Positions 60,002-64,000 of a stretch of DNA of 64,000 nucleotides are shown one piece after another. The position numbers and the translations under genes were made by a program. The DNA comes from an uncultured Streptomyces sp. (GTDB lineage Bacteria; Actinomycetota; Actinomycetes; Streptomycetales; Streptomycetaceae). The stretch is taken from assembly GCF_947488945.1 (NCBI RefSeq), contig NZ_CANLBS010000016.1, positions 62,001 through 126,000 of the forward strand. The letters run 5' to 3'. How positions within the stretch are numbered: position 1 is the stretch's first letter; the number at the start of each line of letters is the position of its first letter. A model generated the notes under the pieces. That model had not been told where the DNA came from. It saw nothing but the letters and a program-made list of their open reading frames with translations, and did not search any database.

Positions 60002-60583
60002 TTAGAACTTGTTGACGAGGTGCAGGTAGTGGTCCCAGTCCCAGTGGATCCCCGGATCGGTGTGGTCGCTGCCGGGCACCTGGTGGTGGCCCACGACGTG
60101 GTCACGGTCCTTGGGCACGCGGTGGCGGTCGCAGATGCCGGCGGTGAGCCGGGCGGAACCCGCGTACATCGCCGGGGTGAAGTACTCGGGGGCGTCCACC
60201 CAGCCCTCGTGCTCTATCCCGATGCTGCGGGTGTTGTAGTCCCAGTTCCCGGCGTGCCAGGCGATGTCGCGCTCGGCCACGCACTGCGCGACGTAGCCGT
60301 CCCCCGAGCGCACCACGTAGTGGGCGGACACCTGCTTCGCCGGATCCCGGAAGATGCCGAGCGTCCGGGTGAAGCTCTGCTGCGCCACGTGCACGACGAC
60401 GAACGAGACGGCGCGCACGGAACCGGGCCCGGCGGCCGTGTAGTTGGCCGCAGCCGCCGGGAAACCGTGGGCCTGCGCGGTGTCGGTGGGCCCCAGCGGC
60501 GCGGTGGGGGCGCGCACGGAGGCCGGGGCGAGGGCCGACACCGCGACGAGTCCGGCGCCCTGGAGGATCGTTCTGCGGTGCAT
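60002..60583 (-). CDS. Secreted N-acetylmuramoyl-L-alanine amidase (amidase_2 fold)
   Basis: 193 residues from the ATG at 60583 (AGGAG 8 bases upstream). Signal peptide with twin-arginine-like start (HRRTILQGAGLVAVSALAP). Catalytic domain motifs: SFVVVHVAQQSF (zinc His), AWHAGNWDYNTRSIGIEHEG and VVGHHQVPGSDHTDPGIHWDWD (second zinc His plus Asp). It cleaves the amide between MurNAc and L-Ala of peptidoglycan, for wall turnover or competitor lysis. It is a catalytic domain only, with no cell-wall-binding repeat. It appears to be a single-gene unit. Confidence 0.9.
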   Translation of the reverse strand: MHRRTILQGAGLVAVSALAPASVRAPTAPLGPTDTAQAHGFPAAAANYTAAGPGSVRAVSFVVVHVAQQSFTRTLGIFRDPAKQVSAHYVVRSGDGYVAQCVAERDIAWHAGNWDYNTRSIGIEHEGWVDAPEYFTPAMYAGSARLTAGICDRHRVPKDRDHVVGHHQVPGSDHTDPGIHWDWDHYLHLVNKF

Positions 60584-60757
60584 CGTCGGTGCTCCTGGGG
60601 GCGGTACGGGGTCGGTTTCCGGGCCTTGCGGGGCCCGCGGCACGCGCCCGGAGCCCTGCCCCGGACGACGCCCCGCACCGGCCCGCGGTTCCCGGGCCCG
60701 CGGTTCCCGCCACCGTGCCTGCGCCCTCGCTCGCGCCCGCCCGCCCTCCCCGCGTCC

Positions 60758-62032
60758 TCACTCCTCCGCCCGCGCCCCCTCCAGCGCGCCCGCCGGGTCG
60801 GCGGCGGCGGGCCCGGCGGGCACCCAGCGGCCGCGCTCCCTGGCGTACGGCCACCAGCGGCCGTCCCGGCCGAGGCGGAGCTGGGCGTCCCGGCCCCTCA
60901 CCGTCCACCGGTTGCGGACGTTGCGGAACCGGGGCCGTTCCTCCGCCTCCCAGGCGGCGTCGAGCGCCGCCCGCGCCCGGACCGCCGCCTCCGGATCGAG
61001 GTCCCATTCCTCCTCCAGGGCGGCGAGCGCCCCGGCCCCGCCGTACCGCCAGGCCCGTAGCGCGGTGTCCAGCTCCGACCGGGTCCGCGCGGTCCCCGCC
61101 GCGAGCCGGGCGACGATTGCCTGCGTCGTGTGCGCCGACGAGGCCAGCCGTACCGCGTCCTGACGCTCCGTCAGTGCGGCGGGGACGGGCTGACGCGCGT
61201 GCGCGGGCGCGAGCGCCTCCGCCAGCATCCGGTGTGCGCGCGCCGCGGCGTCCGACGCCAGCGCCTCCAGTGCCGCCGGGTCGAGACCGGGGGCGGGGCC
61301 GGGCTCGGTCAGCAGGGAACGCGCCTGCCCGGGCTCCGGGGGAAGGGGCGGGGGAGCGGGCAGCGCGGGCAGCGCGGAGGCCGCGGCGAACACCTCCTCC
61401 GCCGGTACGCCGACCGGCCGTGCCGGTCCCCTCCGGTCGGCCCCGGCCGACTCCTCGACGGCCAAAGCCTCGCTGCGGGACTGGAGTTCGTCCAGCAAGT
61501 CCCGCTCCCCGCGCCCGCGCAGCAGCAGCAACACGAACGGGTCCCGGTCCAGCAGCCGGGCCACCTGGTAGCAGAGCGCCGCCGAGTGCGGGCAGTGGTC
61601 CCACGCCTCGCAGCCGCACTCCGGTTCCATGTCGCCGATGCCGGGGAGCAGGTTCACCCCGGCCTCCGCGGCGTCCTCCACCAGGTGCGGCGGCATCTCC
61701 CGTTCCAGCAGCGCCGCGATATGACCGGCGCGGGCGGCGGCCATCCGCAGAAAACGGTCCCACCCCTCCTCGTCCAGCGTCTGGAGCAGCACGTCGCTCC
61801 GGTACGCCGAACCGTCCGGGTCGCGGACCACCGCGGTGATCCGGCCCGGCCGCACCGACACCGCCCCGACCCGGCCCTCCCGCGCCAGCCTGCGCCCCTT
61901 CTTCAGCTGCTGTCCGTCGAGCGCCGTGTCCTCCAGCGCCTTCAACCACGCCCGGCCCCACCAGGAGACGGCGAAGCTCCGCCCCGGCGCGGGCGCCGGC
62001 GCCGCGAAGATCCGCTCGTTCGCCCCGCTCAT
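60758..62032 (-). CDS. SWIM zinc-finger protein
   Basis: 424 residues. The N-terminal region FAVSWWGRAWLKALED is followed by the SWIM zinc finger (CGCEAWDHCPHSAALCYQ: C-x-C-x(n)-C-x-H) at about residues 138-155. The rest is helical and Ala-rich, ending in repeated basic stretches with RWTVRGRDAQLRLGRDGRWWPY. The family pairs with SNF2-type helicases in bacteria. Here its start overlaps the helicase stop (ATGA), so the two are coupled and probably act together on DNA. The biological process is unknown. Confidence 0.87.
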   Translation of the reverse strand: MSGANERIFAAPAPAPGRSFAVSWWGRAWLKALEDTALDGQQLKKGRRLAREGRVGAVSVRPGRITAVVRDPDGSAYRSDVLLQTLDEEGWDRFLRMAAARAGHIAALLEREMPPHLVEDAAEAGVNLLPGIGDMEPECGCEAWDHCPHSAALCYQVARLLDRDPFVLLLLRGRGERDLLDELQSRSEALAVEESAGADRRGPARPVGVPAEEVFAAASALPALPAPPPLPPEPGQARSLLTEPGPAPGLDPAALEALASDAAARAHRMLAEALAPAHARQPVPAALTERQDAVRLASSAHTTQAIVARLAAGTARTRSELDTALRAWRYGGAGALAALEEEWDLDPEAAVRARAALDAAWEAEERPRFRNVRNRWTVRGRDAQLRLGRDGRWWPYARERGRWVPAGPAAADPAGALEGARAEE

Positions 62033-64000
62033 CGCGTGCCCCCTCGCAGTTCCACCAGATCGGCCAGTTCGGCGTCGGTGAGTTCGGTCAGCGCCGCCTC
62101 CCCGGAGCCGAGGACCGCGTCCGCCAGCCCTTGTTTACGGGCGAGCATCTCCGCGATCCGGTCCTCGACGGTGCCCTCCGTGATCAGCCGGTGCACCTGT
62201 ACCGGCTGGGTCTGCCCGATCCGGTACGCGCGGTCCGTGGCCTGGGCCTCCACGGCCGGGTTCCACCACCGGTCGAAGTGCACCACGTGTCCGGCCCGGG
62301 TGAGGTTGAGCCCGGTGCCCGCCGCCTTCAACGACAGCAGGAACACGGGGGATTCGCCCTCCTGGAACCGGCGGACCATGTCCTCGCGGCGGGCGACGGG
62401 CGTTCCGCCGTGCAGGAACCGGGTTCGCACCCCGCGGGCCGCCAGGTGCTCCTCCAGCAACCGCGCCATCGCCACGTACTGGGTGAACACCAGCACGCTC
62501 GCGCCCTCGGCGAGGATCGTGTCGAGGAGTTCGTCGAGCAGCTCCACCTTGCCGGACCGCCCGGCGATCCTCGGCCGCTCCTCCTTCAGGAACTGAGCCG
62601 GGTGGTTGCAGATCTGCTTGAGCGAGGTGAGCAGCTTCACCACCAGGCCGCGCCGGGCGAACCCGTCCGAGCCGGAGATCTCGGCCAGCGTCTCGCGCAC
62701 CACCGCCTCGTACAGCCCGGCCTGTTCCAGCGTCAGCGACACCGTGCGGTCGGTCTCCGTCTTCGGTGGCAGCTCCGGGGCGATGCCGGGATCCGACTTG
62801 CGCCTGCGCAGCAGGAACGGACGGACGAGCGCGGCCAGCCGCCCGGCCGCCGCCGGGTCCTCGCCGCTCTCGACGGCCACGGCGTACTTCCGCCGGAACG
62901 TCCCCAGCCGGCCGAGCAGACCCGGGGTCGTCCAGTCGAGGATCGCCCAGAGTTCGGAGAGGTTGTTCTCGACCGGAGTGCCGGTGAGGGCGACCCTGGC
63001 CCGCGCACCGATCGTCCGCAGCTGCCGGGCCGTCGCCGCGTGCGGGTTCTTCACGTGCTGCGCCTCGTCGGCGACCACCAGGCCCCACCCGGTCTCCGCG
63101 AGCCGGGCGGCGTCCAGCCGCATGGTGCCGTACGTGGTGAGGACGAACTCGCCGGGTGCGAGAGCGTCGAGGGAGCGCGCGGTGCCGTGGAAGCGCCGTA
63201 CCGGGGTGCCGGGGGCGAAACGTTCGATCTCCCGCTGCCAGTTGCCCATCAGCGAGGCCGGGCACACCACCAGAGTCGGACCGGCCGTGGCGGGGTCGTC
63301 CTGGCGGTGCAGATGAAGAGCGATGAGCGTGATCGTCTTCCCGAGCCCCATGTCGTCGGCGAGGCAGCCGCCGAGGCCGAGCGAGGTCATGGTGTGCAGC
63401 CAGTTCAGACCGCGCAACTGGTAGTCGCGCAGCGTCGCGCGGAGCGCCGCCGGCTGCTCGACATCGTGCTTCCCGGCCTCGGCGGAGGCGGTGACACGGG
63501 CCCGCAGCTCCTCCAGCCAGCCGGTGGCGGCGACCTCGACGCGCCGTCCGTCGACCTCGGTGGAGCCGGTGAGCACCGCGCCCAGGGCGTCCACCGGGGT
63601 GATCGACCGCTCCCGGGTCGCGGCGGCGTGCCGGGCCTCCTCCGGGTCGACCAGGACCCACTGGTCGCGCAGCCGCACCACCGGGCGCGCGGCCTCCGCC
63701 AAGCGGTCCAACTCCTCGCGGGTCAGCCGCTGGTCGCCCAGCGCGAACCACCAGCCGAACGACAGCACCGCGTCCGGGGAGAGGACGGCGGGTGCGTCCG
63801 TCGCCGGCCCCGGCCCGTCCGTGTCGGGCGGGCCGATCACCGCGCGCGCCGTCAGTTTCCGGGCGAGCTCCTTCGGCCAGTGCAACTGGACGCCGGTCGC
63901 CGCGAGCGCGCGGCCCGCCGGGCCGAGCAGTTCGCCGATCTCCTCGTCCGCGGGCTCCACGGAGTCCGGCACGGCGGCCGACAGCAGCGGCGACAGCGGG
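62029..64000 (-). CDS. SNF2-family DNA translocase/helicase, C-terminal part
   Basis: Partial: the frame is open to the window edge, so the N-terminus lies outside. The visible 657 codons hold an SNF2-associated N-terminal domain and both RecA-like lobes. Motif I DDMGLGKTITLIALHLH, motif Ia PASLMGNWQREIERF, motif II VVADEAQHVKN (DEAQ), motif III LTGTPVENNLSELW, motif V LLSLKAAGTGLNLT and motif VI ATDRAYRIGQTQPVQVHR. It couples ATP hydrolysis to movement on double-stranded DNA. Its stop overlaps the SWIM protein start. Confidence 0.95.
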   Translation of the reverse strand, partial: PLSPLLSAAVPDSVEPADEEIGELLGPAGRALAATGVQLHWPKELARKLTARAVIGPPDTDGPGPATDAPAVLSPDAVLSFGWWFALGDQRLTREELDRLAEAARPVVRLRDQWVLVDPEEARHAAATRERSITPVDALGAVLTGSTEVDGRRVEVAATGWLEELRARVTASAEAGKHDVEQPAALRATLRDYQLRGLNWLHTMTSLGLGGCLADDMGLGKTITLIALHLHRQDDPATAGPTLVVCPASLMGNWQREIERFAPGTPVRRFHGTARSLDALAPGEFVLTTYGTMRLDAARLAETGWGLVVADEAQHVKNPHAATARQLRTIGARARVALTGTPVENNLSELWAILDWTTPGLLGRLGTFRRKYAVAVESGEDPAAAGRLAALVRPFLLRRRKSDPGIAPELPPKTETDRTVSLTLEQAGLYEAVVRETLAEISGSDGFARRGLVVKLLTSLKQICNHPAQFLKEERPRIAGRSGKVELLDELLDTILAEGASVLVFTQYVAMARLLEEHLAARGVRTRFLHGGTPVARREDMVRRFQEGESPVFLLSLKAAGTGLNLTRAGHVVHFDRWWNPAVEAQATDRAYRIGQTQPVQVHRLITEGTVEDRIAEMLARKQGLADAVLGSGEAALTELTDAELADLVELRGGTR

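Overview
The window is high-GC DNA from a Streptomyces or close relative. Genes often start with GTG or TTG, many are joined by 4-base ATGA/GTGA overlaps, several exported proteins carry Tat signals, and families typical of Streptomyces recur. No rRNA, tRNA, CRISPR array or intact mobile element was seen. All calls were made by reading the sequence. No database search was run.

Layout. 1-2.1 kb (minus): end of an ECF-type vitamin/metal uptake operon, with an EcfT fragment, a small exported protein and a surface-anchored prenyltransferase-repeat protein. 2.3-4.6 kb: secreted M28 aminopeptidase and a small exported protein. 4.9-9.1 kb: a compact operon with an MfnB-type furan synthase, an aldehyde dehydrogenase and an aryl-alcohol-type dehydrogenase, convergent with a methyltransferase. 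9.9-11.8 kb: asparagine permease and a tiny membrane protein. 12.0-18.6 kb: a natural-rubber degradation locus, with a TetR regulator, two Lcp rubber oxygenases and a molybdenum/iron-sulfur aldehyde oxidoreductase (oxiAB). 19-20 kb: CE2-type SGNH esterase.

20.1-32.9 kb is a catabolic regulon around an IclR regulator. A seven-gene minus-strand operon (aldehyde dehydrogenase, TPP enzyme, complete Liv-type ABC importer with a fused permease-ATPase, FAD dehydrogenase) diverges from IclR, a CaiB-type CoA-transferase and a citryl-CoA-lyase-like enzyme. The substrate is unknown. 33.1-40 kb holds a Tat-exported PQQ dehydrogenase, a ThuA-domain protein and a complete pqqABCDE operon whose 44-residue PqqA is easily missed. 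The dehydrogenase and the pqq operon share a near-identical promoter. 40-53.2 kb is a fructan/sucrose locus: fructokinase, intracellular GH32, ABC importer without its own ATPase, LacI regulator, and two large secreted GH32 enzymes whose accessory module sits at opposite ends of the two proteins.

53.3-56.9 kb looks like an accessory or decaying patch. It holds frameshifted remnants of a phosphotransferase and a lactate/malate-dehydrogenase-like gene, a pair of coupled small proteins sharing a Q-x-G-x-H-N-T-G motif, a small membrane protein and a truncated tyrosine integrase. 57-64 kb returns to core-like genes: acetaldehyde dehydrogenase with an AcoR-like regulator, an amidase, a SWIM zinc-finger protein and a SNF2 helicase cut by the window edge.
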